NCBI RefSeq assembly: GCF_001654965.1
Contig: NZ_LXEV01000027.1
Coordinates: 1-64,000 of the forward strand
Source of the DNA: Proteus hauseri ATCC 700826
GTDB lineage: Bacteria; Pseudomonadota; Gammaproteobacteria; Enterobacterales; Enterobacteriaceae
Reading direction: 5' to 3'
DNA length: 64,000 nt
Shown: positions 42,417 to 52,494 of the stretch, piece by piece
Layout of the letters: the number at the start of each line of letters is the position of its first letter
Position numbering within the stretch: position 1 is the stretch's first letter
Position numbers and translations under genes: made by a program
Notes under the pieces: model-generated
Database searches by the model: none
The model's input: only the letters and a program-made list of their open reading frames with translations
What the model was told of the DNA's origin: nothing

Positions 42417-42788
42417 ATGAAAATACTTTTTGATAAATTAATAGAAAAAGAAAAAACACTTCACTCAGAAACTAATCGAAAAAATACAGATATCTTGGTT
42501 AATCTTTTACATGACGACTTTATTGAAATTTGTCGCTCTGGTGTAAGTGTAAATAAAATGGAAACCATAAATAGCCTAACATTAGAAAACTGTAGAATAA
42601 ATATTTATTCTGAAAATTATCACTGTTCATATTTAAATAATGATACAGTGCTATTAACTTATATCAGTTATCAATTAGAAAACAAGAAGAAAATAAAAAT
42701 CACTTATCGTTCTTCAATATGGATAAAAAATAAAGAACATCATTGGCAATTAAGATTTCATCAGGGAACAGCCAAAAATGACGCATAA
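42417..42788 (+). CDS. SnoaL/DUF4440-like protein
   Basis: A 123-residue protein: ILFDKLIEKEKTLHSETNRK then VNLLHDDFIEICRSGVSVNK, LLTYISYQLENKKKIKITYR and SSIWIKNKEHHWQLRFHQGT. The LL-DDF-E---SG and R-S-W-K----WQ-RFHQGT motifs are the DUF4440/NTF2-like fold. Function unknown; members include small binding proteins and isomerases. It is divergent from glpM. Confidence 0.75.
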   Translation: MKILFDKLIEKEKTLHSETNRKNTDILVNLLHDDFIEICRSGVSVNKMETINSLTLENCRINIYSENYHCSYLNNDTVLLTYISYQLENKKKIKITYRSSIWIKNKEHHWQLRFHQGTAKNDA

Positions 42789-42899
42789 TAAAAACACTAA
42801 AACAAGAAGTATTATAAATATAGCAATAGCTATCTACGTTAAGTTTCACTATAAAAATAATAATTTTAACATGTAACGATTATAAGTTATTAATAAATT

Positions 42900-43271
42900 T
42901 TATTTTATTTCTTTGATTTTATTTATCAATTTTTCACTCGTAATAATACTTGAACTCGCATTAACCTTATTCATATTTTCATTATTTAAACTATAATCAG
43001 CAATTACACGCATTCCTTTTAAATTTTGCATAGCATAAGCCAGAGCAAGCAATGCCTTTTTGTTGCACGATTCTTTTTTCGCTGAATCTGCTTGTAGAAG
43101 ATAATTAATCAAACCTTGATGACTACCTTTCGGCCCATATCTTATTAATGGGTATACACAATGGTATGCTGCATAATAAGCCCTAGATATTGCATTTCTA
43201 TAACCCACTTCATCATCTCTATTTATACAGTCTTTAGCAAAAGAAAGTATATCAACATAAGTTACAGACAC
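42900..43271 (-). CDS. HEPN-domain protein (candidate RNase toxin)
   Basis: A 123-residue helical protein. YRNAISRAYYAAYHCVYPLI contains an R-x6-H motif within the helix (R-AYYAAY-H), the HEPN catalytic signature, preceded by the usual polar SRAYYA. Many HEPN proteins are RNases of toxin-antitoxin or defence systems. The GTG start at 43271 has AAGGAAGG six bases upstream and lies inside the last codons of the upstream gene (10-base overlap), so translation is coupled. Strongly AT-rich. No MNT nucleotidyltransferase partner is present. Confidence 0.75.
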   Translation of the reverse strand: MSVTYVDILSFAKDCINRDDEVGYRNAISRAYYAAYHCVYPLIRYGPKGSHQGLINYLLQADSAKKESCNKKALLALAYAMQNLKGMRVIADYSLNNENMNKVNASSSIITSEKLINKIKEIK

Positions 43272-44047
43272 GTTAAACCTTCCTTTAATTTGGATACATC
43301 ATCAACACCATTAATAAATATACTAAAGTTTTTACCTAAAAATTCTTTATGCTCGGCTAACTCATATGCTAACTGTAAATTCATTTCAGATAATATATCT
43401 GCATCATCGCATTCTGCTGTCATAATAAATATATTAGATTCTTCATTATGCACAGAAGCATTGGTATAATTAACCCCCACAATTTTAACTTGATGATTAT
43501 CAAGAATTGAAATAGCCATGCTAACCAATTTCATTAATTCATCTTCATTTAATCCAGATAAGAAGCAATATTTTAATAATGCTGACTTGGTTCTTTCAAA
43601 ATTATTTTTATATTTATCTGCCTTTTCTTTATTAGACAATTTGCATATTTTATTTAAATAATGTTCAGCCAGTTTTAAATTAGCTATGTAAATACTTGTT
43701 TGATAAGCTAATAGAGTAAAACTTACTGATTCATACTCGTCAGCAAAACGATATAAAAGTTTTAAATATTTTTTATTCGATGAACGCTGATTTATAACTG
43801 CCAAATAGTTTCTAGCATAATCAACATTATTAAACTGAAGAGATAATTCGAAAAAATCAATAGCTTGTTCTATTTTATTATATAAACTATAAGCTAACGC
43901 TTTAAGATAGTTTTTTTCTAACCCTGTACTATATTTATTTATTTCTCTAATAAACTGTATAAATTCAAAATCAGTACATACGTTTTCACGTACTATTTGA
44001 TCTTGAAGCAAATTTAATAATTCTTCTGATTTATGAATTGGCTGCAT
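43262..44047 (-). CDS. Helical-repeat protein upstream of HEPN gene, candidate partner
   Basis: A 261-residue protein starting MQPIHKSEELLNLLQDQIVR. The first 170 residues are alpha-helical and TPR-like (YLKALAYSLYNKIEQAIDFF, SFTLLAYQTSIYIANLKLAE). The C-terminal 90 residues are a distinct alpha/beta part (ILDNHQVKIVGVNYTNASVH, EESNIFIMTAECDDADILSE, NFSIFINGVDDVSKLKEG). It is the first gene of a two-gene unit with the HEPN protein, with a 10-base overlap. It could be an antitoxin, sensor or scaffold. Very AT-rich, unlike the flagellar genes next to it. No family recognised. Confidence 0.65.
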   Translation of the reverse strand: MQPIHKSEELLNLLQDQIVRENVCTDFEFIQFIREINKYSTGLEKNYLKALAYSLYNKIEQAIDFFELSLQFNNVDYARNYLAVINQRSSNKKYLKLLYRFADEYESVSFTLLAYQTSIYIANLKLAEHYLNKICKLSNKEKADKYKNNFERTKSALLKYCFLSGLNEDELMKLVSMAISILDNHQVKIVGVNYTNASVHNEESNIFIMTAECDDADILSEMNLQLAYELAEHKEFLGKNFSIFINGVDDVSKLKEGLTCL

Positions 44048-44089
44048 ATATATATCTCTTTTAATCTCGGCATGGTGTGCTGCAAACAC

Positions 44090-44547
44090 TCTGCTATATT
44101 AAAATATTTAGACACCATTAACAATCCAGGAAAATTAAATTCTCGGCTTTTACCGCAAAATAAAAAATAGAGCTTAATAACTATATTTTTATTTATAATA
44201 TAGTTATTAATATAATTGTATTAATAAAGTGTTTTTATTTTATTTTGTTTTATTGAGAAGCGTAGGGTGTAATATACGATAATATAATATTATTTATATT
44301 TAAATAATATTTAGATGTAACAAATCCTACCCCAAATGGCATCAATTAATCCGTAATTCTGCTTCTACATACAAAACACAAAATGGGACACCCATTTTCA
44401 AAAATAGCGCAAATAGGATGGTTTATTGCATATTTAATAATAATCAATAAATTGTATCATAACAATAAATGAAACTGAGCCAATGTCCCCTATGTGCCCA
44501 CTTAATATTAATAAAAAATAAAATCATTAATATCAAATGGTTCAATA
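44090..44547. other. Non-coding AT-rich region between the HEPN pair and fliE
   Basis: About 450 bases with no gene seen on either strand. It marks the junction between the accessory block and the flagellar operon. AAAAATAGCG at about 44399-44408 resembles an FlhD4C2 half-site, but it is on the wrong side of fliE and may be chance. Confidence 0.4.
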
Positions 44548-44859
44548 CTAAACCTGCATAGACATAATTTCTTGATATGCCGCGACCAGTTTATTACGAA
44601 CCTGCACACCCATTTGTAATGAAATGCTGGATTTTTGCATATCAACCATAACGTCGTTTAATTCAACGCCAGGAGTTCCTAAGGTAAACGCTTGTACTTT
44701 GTTGGCCGCATTAACTCGAGTTTCATTAATTTTACCTACAGCTTGAACAAGCTGACTGGCGAATCCCGCCTGTACTGGCTGGGGTTTAGCAATATTGGAT
44801 GCTTGTAAACTCTGGATTTGCATTTTATCCAGAACACTTTCAATAGCTGGAATTGACAT
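44548..44859 (-). CDS. fliE: Flagellar hook-basal body protein FliE
   Basis: A 103-residue rod adaptor joining the MS ring to the rod. The start MSIPAIESVLDKMQIQSLQA, ASQLVQAVGKINETRVNAAN and the C-terminal VQVRNKLVAAYQEIMSMQV are diagnostic. The ATG at 44859 is preferred over an upstream codon at 44880. It is transcribed alone, divergent from the fliF operon, as in E. coli. Confidence 0.96.
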   Translation of the reverse strand: MSIPAIESVLDKMQIQSLQASNIAKPQPVQAGFASQLVQAVGKINETRVNAANKVQAFTLGTPGVELNDVMVDMQKSSISLQMGVQVRNKLVAAYQEIMSMQV

Positions 44860-45135
44860 ATAAACCTCTGCGTTAATCATCTAATTCAATTACTGAATCA
44901 ATGTCATAGTAAGGAAGTGAACCAACACGCTTACTGAGTAATACCCTAACACAGGGGCTTCATTCCAAAGCGAGTAATTAACGCAAAAGTTAAAGGCTAA
45001 TTACGCCATTAAATGAAACGCAAAAGGCCAATAATGAGACACCTGAGAGTAGGTTTATTTATTTGCGTAAGGGGAGTCTGTTTTGTTACGCCACGCTTTT
45101 AGTATTCATCCCGAACTACAAGGCAAGGATTGTCT
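44860..45135. promoter_or_regulatory. Divergent fliE / fliF promoter region (probable FlhD4C2 target)
   Basis: Two copies of AACGCAAAAG (near 44990 and 45017) and a TTTATTTATTTGCGTAA segment (near 45054-45070) resemble the halves of the FlhD4C2 box. In enterobacteria both operons are class 2 genes under FlhDC. The exact box is not certain. Confidence 0.45.
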
Positions 45136-46860
45136 ATGAATGCCGAAAAAACCGACGTTGTGAACCAGAAAAAAGGTTTTAACGCCATTATTAACCGGTT
45201 AAAAGCCGATCCGAAAATCCCGTTAATTATTGCGGGATCGGCGGCAATTGCCATTTTTGTTGCTGCTTTTTTATGGTTACAAAGCCCTGAATATAAAGTG
45301 CTTTATAGTAATCTTAGTGATAAAGACGGTGGCGAAATTGTCACACAGTTAACACAGATGAATGTACCTTATCGCTTGTCTCAAAATGGCGCGGCGATTA
45401 TGGTGCCTGATAATCAGGTTCACGAATTACGCCTGAAACTCGCTCAAGCGGGGTTTCCTAAAGGCGGTGCTGCCGGTTTTGAACTACTAGATAAAGAAAA
45501 GTTCGGGATCAGCCAGTTTAGTGAACAGATTAATTACCAACGTGCGCTGGAAGGTGAGCTTGCTCGTACCATCGAAACATTAGGTCCGGTACAAAATGCT
45601 CGCGTTCATTTGGCATTACCAAAGCCGTCCCTTTTTGTTCGTGAACAGAAATCCCCTTCTGCATCCGTTACTGTGGGTCTTTTACAAGGCCGAGCACTGG
45701 ACGAAGGTCAGATTAATGCCATCGTGCATATCGTTGCAAGCAGTGTTGCTGGCATGCCAGACAGCAGTGTTACCATCGTTGACCAAAGCGGTAAATTACT
45801 AACACAACCTGATGCTATGGGGCGTGATCTTAATTCCACGCAGCTTAAGTTTGTTCAGGAATTAGAAACCCGTTATCAACAACGTATCGAAACGTTATTA
45901 GGCCCAATTGTTGGGCGTGGCAACGTTCACGCACAGGTAACTGCTCAAGTCGATTTTTCTCATACCGAAGAAACCGCTGAAGAGTACAAGCCAAATCAAC
46001 CACCTAATCAGTCTGCTGTGCGCTCAAAACAAGTGAGCCAAAGCGAGCAAAATGGTGGCATGTTAGCTGGCGGCGTACCTGGTGCATTATCAAATCAACC
46101 TGTTGCACCACCTCAAGCACCTATTGAAGCACCTAAAGCTGAAGATGGTGAGAAAAAAGAGGATGCAACTACAGGCACAAATCGTTCCCTCACTCGTAAT
46201 CCAAACAGCAATAGCCGTTTAGATGAAACGACTAACTATGAAGTTGACCGTCGGATCCGTCATATTAAACGCCCTGTTGGAAGTATCGAGCGCCTTTCTG
46301 TTGCTGTTATTGTTAACTACAAAACAGTAGAAGATAAGAAAGAAGCGGCTGAAGGCGAAGAACCTGTTGTTGAAACAAAACAGATCCCGCTTACAGATGA
46401 ACAACTTCAACAAATTGAAGGTCTTGTTCGCGAAGCGATGGGATATTCTCAAGATCGTGGTGACTCTTTAAGTGTTGTGAACTCTCAGTTTAGTGATATT
46501 GAAGAAAAAGTCATTACAGTTCCTGTTTGGGAAAATCCAGAGATCTTATCAAAAGCATTAGATTTAGGTCGTTGGCTGTTACTGGTCATTATCGCATGGA
46601 TCTTATGGCGTAAGCTGGTTAAACCACAGATTGAGAAACGTCGTGAAGCTGAAATTGCTGCACAGAAAGCTGTGTTGAAAACGAAGCTGAAAGTGAAAGA
46701 TGACGTTAATGAAGCTGAATTAGACGACGAAGAAAGACGTAAACAAGCGCGTCAACGCGTAAGTGCCGAATTACAAAGCCAACGTATCCGAGAAATGGCT
46801 GAGAAAGACCCTCGCGTTGTGGCAATGGTAATTCGTCAATGGATGAGTAAAGAACAATGA
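45136..46860 (+). CDS. fliF: Flagellar MS-ring protein FliF
   Basis: A 574-residue ring protein in the inner membrane. It has an N-terminal membrane segment ([20 protein letters not shown]), ring-building motifs ([60 protein letters not shown]) and a second membrane segment ([20 protein letters not shown]). The cytoplasmic tail ([13 protein letters not shown]) binds FliG. The middle has a Pro/Glu-rich loop. It overlaps fliG by four bases. Confidence 0.97.
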   Translation: MNAEKTDVVNQKKGFNAIINRLKADPKIPLIIAGSAAIAIFVAAFLWLQSPEYKVLYSNLSDKDGGEIVTQLTQMNVPYRLSQNGAAIMVPDNQVHELRLKLAQAGFPKGGAAGFELLDKEKFGISQFSEQINYQRALEGELARTIETLGPVQNARVHLALPKPSLFVREQKSPSASVTVGLLQGRALDEGQINAIVHIVASSVAGMPDSSVTIVDQSGKLLTQPDAMGRDLNSTQLKFVQELETRYQQRIETLLGPIVGRGNVHAQVTAQVDFSHTEETAEEYKPNQPPNQSAVRSKQVSQSEQNGGMLAGGVPGALSNQPVAPPQAPIEAPKAEDGEKKEDATTGTNRSLTRNPNSNSRLDETTNYEVDRRIRHIKRPVGSIERLSVAVIVNYKTVEDKKEAAEGEEPVVETKQIPLTDEQLQQIEGLVREAMGYSQDRGDSLSVVNSQFSDIEEKVITVPVWENPEILSKALDLGRWLLLVIIAWILWRKLVKPQIEKRREAEIAAQKAVLKTKLKVKDDVNEAELDDEERRKQARQRVSAELQSQRIREMAEKDPRVVAMVIRQWMSKEQ

Positions 46861-47852
46861 GTAACTTAACTGGAACCGAAAAAAGCGCCGTCATGTTACT
46901 AACTCTCGGTGAAGACCGAGCGGCAGACGTATTTAGACATCTATCAACGCGTGAAGTACAGCAACTCAGTATTGCAATGTCATCAATGCGCCAGATTTCA
47001 AATCAGCAATTGATTGATGTAATGGCGAGTTTTGAAGAAGACGCCGTTCAATATGCTGCACTAAATGTAAATGCAAATGACTACCTACGCTCTGTTCTTG
47101 TTAAAGCATTGGGTGAAGAACGTGCAAATAATCTGTTAGATGAAATCTCTGAAACACGAGAAACCTCTACAGGGATTGAAACGCTTAACTTTATGGAGCC
47201 ACAAATGGCTGCCGATATTATCCGCGACGAACATCCGCAGATTATCGCAACTATCTTGGTTCATCTTAAACGTGGTCAAGCGGCTGATATTCTTGCTCTG
47301 TTCGACGAGAAGCTGCGTAATGACGTCATGCTGCGTATCGCGACATTTGGTGGTGTTCAACCATCCGCATTAGCTGAGTTAACTGAAGTTCTGAATAACC
47401 TGCTTGATGGTCAGAATCTCAAACGCAGCAAAATGGGTGGTGTTCGTACTGCTGCGGAAATTATCAACCTGATGAAGAGTCAACAGGAAGAGAATGTTAT
47501 TACCGCAGTACGCGACTACGACGGCGAGCTGGCACAAAAAATTATCGACGAAATGTTCCTATTCGAGAACCTTATCGATATCGACAACCGTTCTATTCAA
47601 CGCATTCTACAGGAAGTGGAATCCGACTCCTTGGTTGTGGCATTGAAAGGGTGCGATCAAGAGCTGCGCGATCACTTCCTCAACAATATGTCGCAACGTG
47701 CTGCTGAGATTATGCGTGATGACTTGTCTTCTCGTGGGCCTGTTCGTATGTCCCAAGTGGAAGCAGAGCAAAAAGCCATTCTGCTTGTCGTTCGCCGCTT
47801 AGCAGAAACCGGAGAAGTTGTGCTTCATGGAGGAGACGATACCTATGTCTGA
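46857..47852 (+). CDS. fliG: Flagellar motor switch protein FliG
   Basis: A 331-residue switch protein that takes torque from the stator. The start [20 protein letters not shown], the middle [20 protein letters not shown] and the C-terminal charged motor helix ([20 protein letters not shown]) are conserved. Length is the family norm. It overlaps fliF (ATGA) and fliH. Confidence 0.97.
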   Translation: MSNLTGTEKSAVMLLTLGEDRAADVFRHLSTREVQQLSIAMSSMRQISNQQLIDVMASFEEDAVQYAALNVNANDYLRSVLVKALGEERANNLLDEISETRETSTGIETLNFMEPQMAADIIRDEHPQIIATILVHLKRGQAADILALFDEKLRNDVMLRIATFGGVQPSALAELTEVLNNLLDGQNLKRSKMGGVRTAAEIINLMKSQQEENVITAVRDYDGELAQKIIDEMFLFENLIDIDNRSIQRILQEVESDSLVVALKGCDQELRDHFLNNMSQRAAEIMRDDLSSRGPVRMSQVEAEQKAILLVVRRLAETGEVVLHGGDDTYV

Positions 47853-48564
47853 TAAACATACTGATACAAACTGGAAGCCTTGGGTTCCAAAAGAACTCAC
47901 TGATTGGGAATTAGCTGCCGAGGATACGGCAGAAAGCGAAAAGGATGACGAAAAACAGGAAAAAGAAGTCGTTCAGCAACAGAAAGTCCTTGAGCAAATC
48001 AATATGCTCGATGACATGAAAGAAAAGGCTCAGAAAATGGGCCACGCTGAAGGCTTTGAGGCAGGGAAAAACCAGGGTTATCAGGACGGCTATCAGGCAG
48101 GATTACAATCGGGTATCGAAGAAGGCATTCGTCAAGGTATTGCGCAGCAAGATCCATTAATTAATGAATGGCAAGGTTTACTCTCTGAGTTTAGACATTC
48201 GCTTAATGGGTTAGATAGCGTTATTGCCGCACGATTAATGCAAATTGCACTCACTGCTGCAAAAGAAGTATTAGGTCAACCTGCGGTATGTGATGGTTCT
48301 GCATTGCTTGCTCAGATTACGTTAATGGTTCAGCAAGAGCAGATGTTTACAGGGAATCCGCAATTGCGGATTAACCCTAAGCATATCCCACTGATTGAAA
48401 AAGAGTTAGGTGATTCACTTTCTGCTCATGGTTGGAAAGTTGTTGCCGATAACAGTATTCATGTTGGTGGATGCCGCGTTGTAACAAACGATGGCGATCT
48501 TGATGCAACCATTGCAACCCGTTGGCATGAACTTTGTCGTCTTGCCGCACCGGAGGCGTTGTAA
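47845..48564 (+). CDS. fliH: Flagellar export ATPase regulator FliH
   Basis: A 239-residue protein that holds FliI inactive and links it to the export gate. It starts [21 protein letters not shown] Gly-x3-Gly-rich helix ([34 protein letters not shown]) is the FliH hallmark. Its start is inside fliG and its stop overlaps the fliI start (TAATG). Confidence 0.95.
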   Translation: MSDKHTDTNWKPWVPKELTDWELAAEDTAESEKDDEKQEKEVVQQQKVLEQINMLDDMKEKAQKMGHAEGFEAGKNQGYQDGYQAGLQSGIEEGIRQGIAQQDPLINEWQGLLSEFRHSLNGLDSVIAARLMQIALTAAKEVLGQPAVCDGSALLAQITLMVQQEQMFTGNPQLRINPKHIPLIEKELGDSLSAHGWKVVADNSIHVGGCRVVTNDGDLDATIATRWHELCRLAAPEAL

Positions 48565-49931
48565 TGACAGCAAGATTGGGGCGTTGGCTAGAAAAACTCA
48601 GTGAGACAGAAGCGCGTTTAAATAAAATTCCACGTGTTCGTCAATATGGGCGTTTAACCAGAGCAACCGGTTTAGTTATGGAAGCTAAGGGGCTAGTGAT
48701 GCCTCTTGGTTCTACGTGTTTAATAGAACGCACCATCGGCAAGACGGTTGAAGAAGTAGAAAGTGAAGTGGTTGGATTTAATGGCAGCCAAATGTTGTTA
48801 ATGCCTTTACAGGAAGTCGAGGGATTAACACCCGGTGCCAGAGTCTATGCACAAGCTGCGCCAGGTAGTGAAAATGAAGGTCGTCAATTACCGCTAGGTG
48901 ATGCGTTATTAGGCCGGGTTCTTGATGGTTCTGGTTATCCTTTAGATGGTCTACCACCGCCAGATACTGGTTATCGTGCACCACTTATCACACCGCCAAT
49001 TAACCCACTACAACGTACACCGATAACCGATGTACTGGATGTCGGTGTTCGCGCGATCAACTCACTCTTAACCGTGGGTCGTGGACAGCGAATGGGGCTT
49101 TTTGCTGGCTCAGGTGTAGGTAAAAGTGTGCTATTAGGCATGATGGCGCGTTTTACGCAAGCTGATGTAATTGTGGTTGGATTGATTGGCGAACGTGGCC
49201 GCGAAGTTAAAGATTTTATCGAAAATATTCTTGGCACAGAAGGCTTAGCCCGTTCTGTTGTGGTTGCGGCCCCTGCTGACGTATCACCATTATTACGTAT
49301 GCAAGGTGCTTCTTATGCCACACGTATTGCCGAGGATTTTCGTGATCGTGGTAAACATGTTTTGCTGATTATGGATTCACTCACTCGTTACAGTATGGCG
49401 CAACGTGAAATTGCGCTTGCCGTAGGTGAACCACCAGCAACCAAAGGCTATCCGCCTTCTGTATTCGCAAAATTACCCGCATTGGTTGAACGTGCAGGTA
49501 ATGGTGTTGATGGCGGGGGGTCGATTACCGCGTTTTACACCGTATTAACCGAAGGTGATGACCAGCAAGATCCCATTGCAGACTCGGCTCGTGCCATTTT
49601 AGATGGCCATATTGTGCTTTCACGTTCATTAGCAGAATCAGGTCACTACCCTGCTATCGATATTGAAGCATCAATTAGTCGTGCGATGACGTCATTGATT
49701 GATAAAACACATTATCGTCGTGTGCAAGTTTTTAAACAGTTGTTATCAAGTTATCAGCGTAACCGCGATTTAATTAACGTGGGTGCTTATGCCGCGGGAA
49801 GTGACCCAATGCTTGATAAAGCCATTGCGCTTTATCCTTCATTGTCGAAGTTCTTACAACAAGATATCCAAGAACAATGCAGCTATCAGAGTGCATGTGA
49901 ACAGCTTAATCAACTGATCACACTAAACTAA
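48564..49931 (+). CDS. fliI: Flagellum-specific ATPase FliI
   Basis: A 455-residue ATPase of the type III export apparatus, related to F1 beta. Walker A is in [20 protein letters not shown] and Walker B in [20 protein letters not shown]. The export-specific [14 protein letters not shown] follows. I chose the ATG at 48564 overlapping the FliH stop. Between FliH and FliJ, its two cofactors. Confidence 0.97.
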   Translation: MTARLGRWLEKLSETEARLNKIPRVRQYGRLTRATGLVMEAKGLVMPLGSTCLIERTIGKTVEEVESEVVGFNGSQMLLMPLQEVEGLTPGARVYAQAAPGSENEGRQLPLGDALLGRVLDGSGYPLDGLPPPDTGYRAPLITPPINPLQRTPITDVLDVGVRAINSLLTVGRGQRMGLFAGSGVGKSVLLGMMARFTQADVIVVGLIGERGREVKDFIENILGTEGLARSVVVAAPADVSPLLRMQGASYATRIAEDFRDRGKHVLLIMDSLTRYSMAQREIALAVGEPPATKGYPPSVFAKLPALVERAGNGVDGGGSITAFYTVLTEGDDQQDPIADSARAILDGHIVLSRSLAESGHYPAIDIEASISRAMTSLIDKTHYRRVQVFKQLLSSYQRNRDLINVGAYAAGSDPMLDKAIALYPSLSKFLQQDIQEQCSYQSACEQLNQLITLN

Positions 49932-49967
49932 TTCTGAACATAATCAGAGAACGTAAAGAGGGTTCCA

Positions 49968-50414
49968 ATGCGGGAGCAGTCACCTTTAGTGACACTGAGA
50001 GAACTGGCACAGACAGCGGCTGAACAAGCCGCTATTCAACTGGCTCAGGTCCGGCAGAGTCATCAACAAATGGAACAGCAACTCAATATGTTGATCGGGT
50101 ATCAGGATGAATACCGTGTACGTCTGAATGAGACGCTAAACTTAGGTGGAATGTCGTCTGCATCATGGCAAAACTACCAACAGTTTCTCAAAACACTCGA
50201 ACTGACTATCGAGCAACATAAACAGCAACTTCTCCATTGGCAAGAGCAGTTAGATTTAGCGACTAATCAATGGAGAGAAAAACAGCAACGGCTCAATGCA
50301 TTTGAGACTTTGGAGCAGCGTGCTGAGGATAGCCGTAAGCGACATCTTGATCGTATTGAACAGAAACAAATGGACGAGTACGCACAGCGTAGTACTTTAC
50401 GGAGAACAACTTAA
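49968..50414 (+). CDS. fliJ: Flagellar export chaperone FliJ
   Basis: A 148-residue coiled-coil protein (PLVTLRELAQTAAEQAAIQL, AQVRQSHQQMEQQLNMLIGY, ETLEQRAEDSRKRHLDRIEQ). It links FliI to FlhA. Size and position between fliI and fliK are as in enterobacteria. Its stop overlaps the fliK start (TAATG). Confidence 0.94.
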   Translation: MREQSPLVTLRELAQTAAEQAAIQLAQVRQSHQQMEQQLNMLIGYQDEYRVRLNETLNLGGMSSASWQNYQQFLKTLELTIEQHKQQLLHWQEQLDLATNQWREKQQRLNAFETLEQRAEDSRKRHLDRIEQKQMDEYAQRSTLRRTT

Positions 50415-51829
50415 TGGAGATAACGCTTCTGACTATGGATGTCATAGCACCATCTCCGGGACCGACATCCTCGACAAATAGTCAGCCCGGTGATAATGCT
50501 TCGACATTTGCTCAACTTTTGAGTAGTCAACCGCAGAATGCTCAGAGTGACAAAAAAAATGCCCATATCGAAGGTCAATCACCAAAAGAGAATAAGGCAC
50601 ATCTTCACTCTGAAGAAGATAAAAACAAGAATAAAGAGGACGAAAATAGCATCGTATCTGTTGCTACTCAGTCCCCTATCGAAGAGAAGCAGCCTCAAGA
50701 GAAATCTCCCCTAGCCCTCTCTTTACCTGACAACGAACAGTTTGCTGCCATTCTTGATAATAAAACAGCACCTTCGTTAATGTCAGCCGAAGAACTTGCA
50801 GCTGAACTTCCCGTTCAATTAGCAGGATTACCGGGCTTAAAACGCGCCCCATTAGGTTCTGAACATCTTGCTCAGGCATTACAGCAACCGCACTCGCTAA
50901 AACGAGAAGATAGCTTGGCTTCTTTGGCTAATTCTTTTTCAAAAGACAACGATGCGTTATCGGATCTCAACCTTTCCGAACAACAAAATCTTGCAAAATC
51001 TGATGAAAAATCACTATTAGCACAGTTACGGCCTGAAACTGCGGCATTAGCAACGCAACCTATTGGCGTAACAGCAAATAAAACTGAGAAGCCACAAGCG
51101 AAGAAAACTGATTCTCTCGCTTCATTGCTTACACCTAGCGCAGAGAAAGTGAATTCACTGCTTAATGGTGACAAGCAGCTATCAGCAAGTAAATTAGCAG
51201 AAAATGCGGCTCAACACGTTGTGGCAACAAACAGCCTTGCTGAAAGAGATCTTCATAATACGTTATCAACGACCTCTTCTTTTGCTTCGCACGCTATCGC
51301 TGGTACGCACACATCAGCGATAAACCAACCTCAAGTACATTTTTCACCAATGGCAACACAGGTATTAAATGCACAGGTGGGTACACCAGAGTGGCAACAG
51401 CAATTAAATCAGCAAATTGTGATGTTTAGCCGTAATGGCTTACAAAAAGCAGAGCTACGTTTACATCCTGAAGAGCTCGGTTCATTGCACATTCGTATGA
51501 AGATAGAAGATGGTCAGGCACAGTTACATCTTGCTTCTCAGAATGGGCAAGTGCGTTCTGTATTAGAAAATGCCATCCATCATTTGCGTCAAGCGCTCTC
51601 TGAAAATGGGATCCAGCTCACGCAAAGCCAAGTGTCTAGCGACAGTCAAGACAGTTGGCAACAAGAAAATATGTCAGATTCCTCTCAATTTAGTGGAGAT
51701 GGTGCCGATAATCATCAAGGAAGTGAGGGTAATTCTATGCAATTAGCCTCCGAACCGGCACTACAAAAGATAACTCTTACGCCGCAAGAATTAGCATCTG
51801 CTCGTGGTGGCGTCGATATTTTTGCCTAA
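50414..51829 (+). CDS. fliK: Hook-length control protein FliK
   Basis: A 471-residue molecular ruler. The N-terminal 270 residues are low complexity (Ser/Gln/Lys/Glu) with LPVQLAGLPGLKRAPLGSEH. The C-terminal switch domain has the FliK core (LNQQIVMFSRNGLQKAELRL, HPEELGSLHIRMKIEDGQAQ) and a closing TPQELASARGGVDIFA. It sets hook length and switches export to filament proteins. An alternative start lies seven codons on. Confidence 0.94.
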   Translation: MEITLLTMDVIAPSPGPTSSTNSQPGDNASTFAQLLSSQPQNAQSDKKNAHIEGQSPKENKAHLHSEEDKNKNKEDENSIVSVATQSPIEEKQPQEKSPLALSLPDNEQFAAILDNKTAPSLMSAEELAAELPVQLAGLPGLKRAPLGSEHLAQALQQPHSLKREDSLASLANSFSKDNDALSDLNLSEQQNLAKSDEKSLLAQLRPETAALATQPIGVTANKTEKPQAKKTDSLASLLTPSAEKVNSLLNGDKQLSASKLAENAAQHVVATNSLAERDLHNTLSTTSSFASHAIAGTHTSAINQPQVHFSPMATQVLNAQVGTPEWQQQLNQQIVMFSRNGLQKAELRLHPEELGSLHIRMKIEDGQAQLHLASQNGQVRSVLENAIHHLRQALSENGIQLTQSQVSSDSQDSWQQENMSDSSQFSGDGADNHQGSEGNSMQLASEPALQKITLTPQELASARGGVDIFA

Positions 51830-51912
51830 TACAAATGTATTGGGAGGACACACTATGTCAATAAACGTAAGAGTTAATGGTTTTTTCCCTATCTGTTTCT
51901 GCAATTAAAAAA

Positions 51913-51930
51913 CAGAAATAGCGGGATAAT
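51913..51930 (+). promoter_or_regulatory. Candidate FlhD4C2 half-site upstream of fliL
   Basis: CAGAAATAGCG (51913-51923) matches the core of the enterobacterial FlhD4C2 half-site exactly, and GATAAT follows at 51925-51930. It lies about 85 bases before fliL, which begins the class 2 fliLMNOPQR operon. The partner half-site in normal orientation is not clear. Confidence 0.4.
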
Positions 51931-52006
51931 TAAGGTTGATTTAGATGGATATGGAAGTCCACAACAGTGAACACGTATCCACTACAAAACAGGAATTTAA
52001 CTGTCC

Positions 52007-52489
52007 ATGTCTAATTACAGCAATGAACGTAAAAGCTATAGCTTAATTCTGATCATCGTATTATTGGTGGTCGCCATTATTGCAGCGGCATTCGGTGGAT
52101 ATAGTTGGTGGGCATTGAAGCATGCTAAATCAGGTTCAGCGGGCACAAGTCAGCAAAAAGTTATACCGGCCCCCGTTTTTATGTCATTAGAACCCTTTAC
52201 TGTAAATCTAATTGATGATGAAGAACACTTAGACCGAGTGCTCTATATCGGTATCACATTACGATTACATAATGACGACACTCGTAAACGTCTGCATGAC
52301 TACTTACCCGAAGTCCGCAGCCGGTTGTTATTACTTCTTTCTCGTCAACAAGCTAACAAGCTTGCGACAGATAATGGAAAAATCCAGCTAATGACTGATG
52401 TAAAAGAAACGCTGAGACCGACTCTCGTACCGGGAGAATCTGAACAGATCCTTTCCGATGTACTGTTTACCACGTTTATTCTGCGATAA
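52007..52489 (+). CDS. fliL: Flagellar basal-body protein FliL
   Basis: A 160-residue single-pass membrane protein (YSLILIIVLLVVAIIAAAFG) with a periplasmic domain (MSLEPFTVNLIDDEEHLDRV then LLLLLSRQQANKLAT). It supports the stator; in Proteus mirabilis, loss of FliL is known to affect surface sensing and swarming. First gene of the fliLMNOPQR operon. Confidence 0.95.
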   Translation: MSNYSNERKSYSLILIIVLLVVAIIAAAFGGYSWWALKHAKSGSAGTSQQKVIPAPVFMSLEPFTVNLIDDEEHLDRVLYIGITLRLHNDDTRKRLHDYLPEVRSRLLLLLSRQQANKLATDNGKIQLMTDVKETLRPTLVPGESEQILSDVLFTTFILR

Positions 52490-52494
52490 TCATT

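Noticed and set aside
44395-44408. AAAAATAGCG as an FlhD4C2 site for fliE
   Set aside because: It lies downstream of fliE rather than at its promoter; probably chance in AT-rich DNA.
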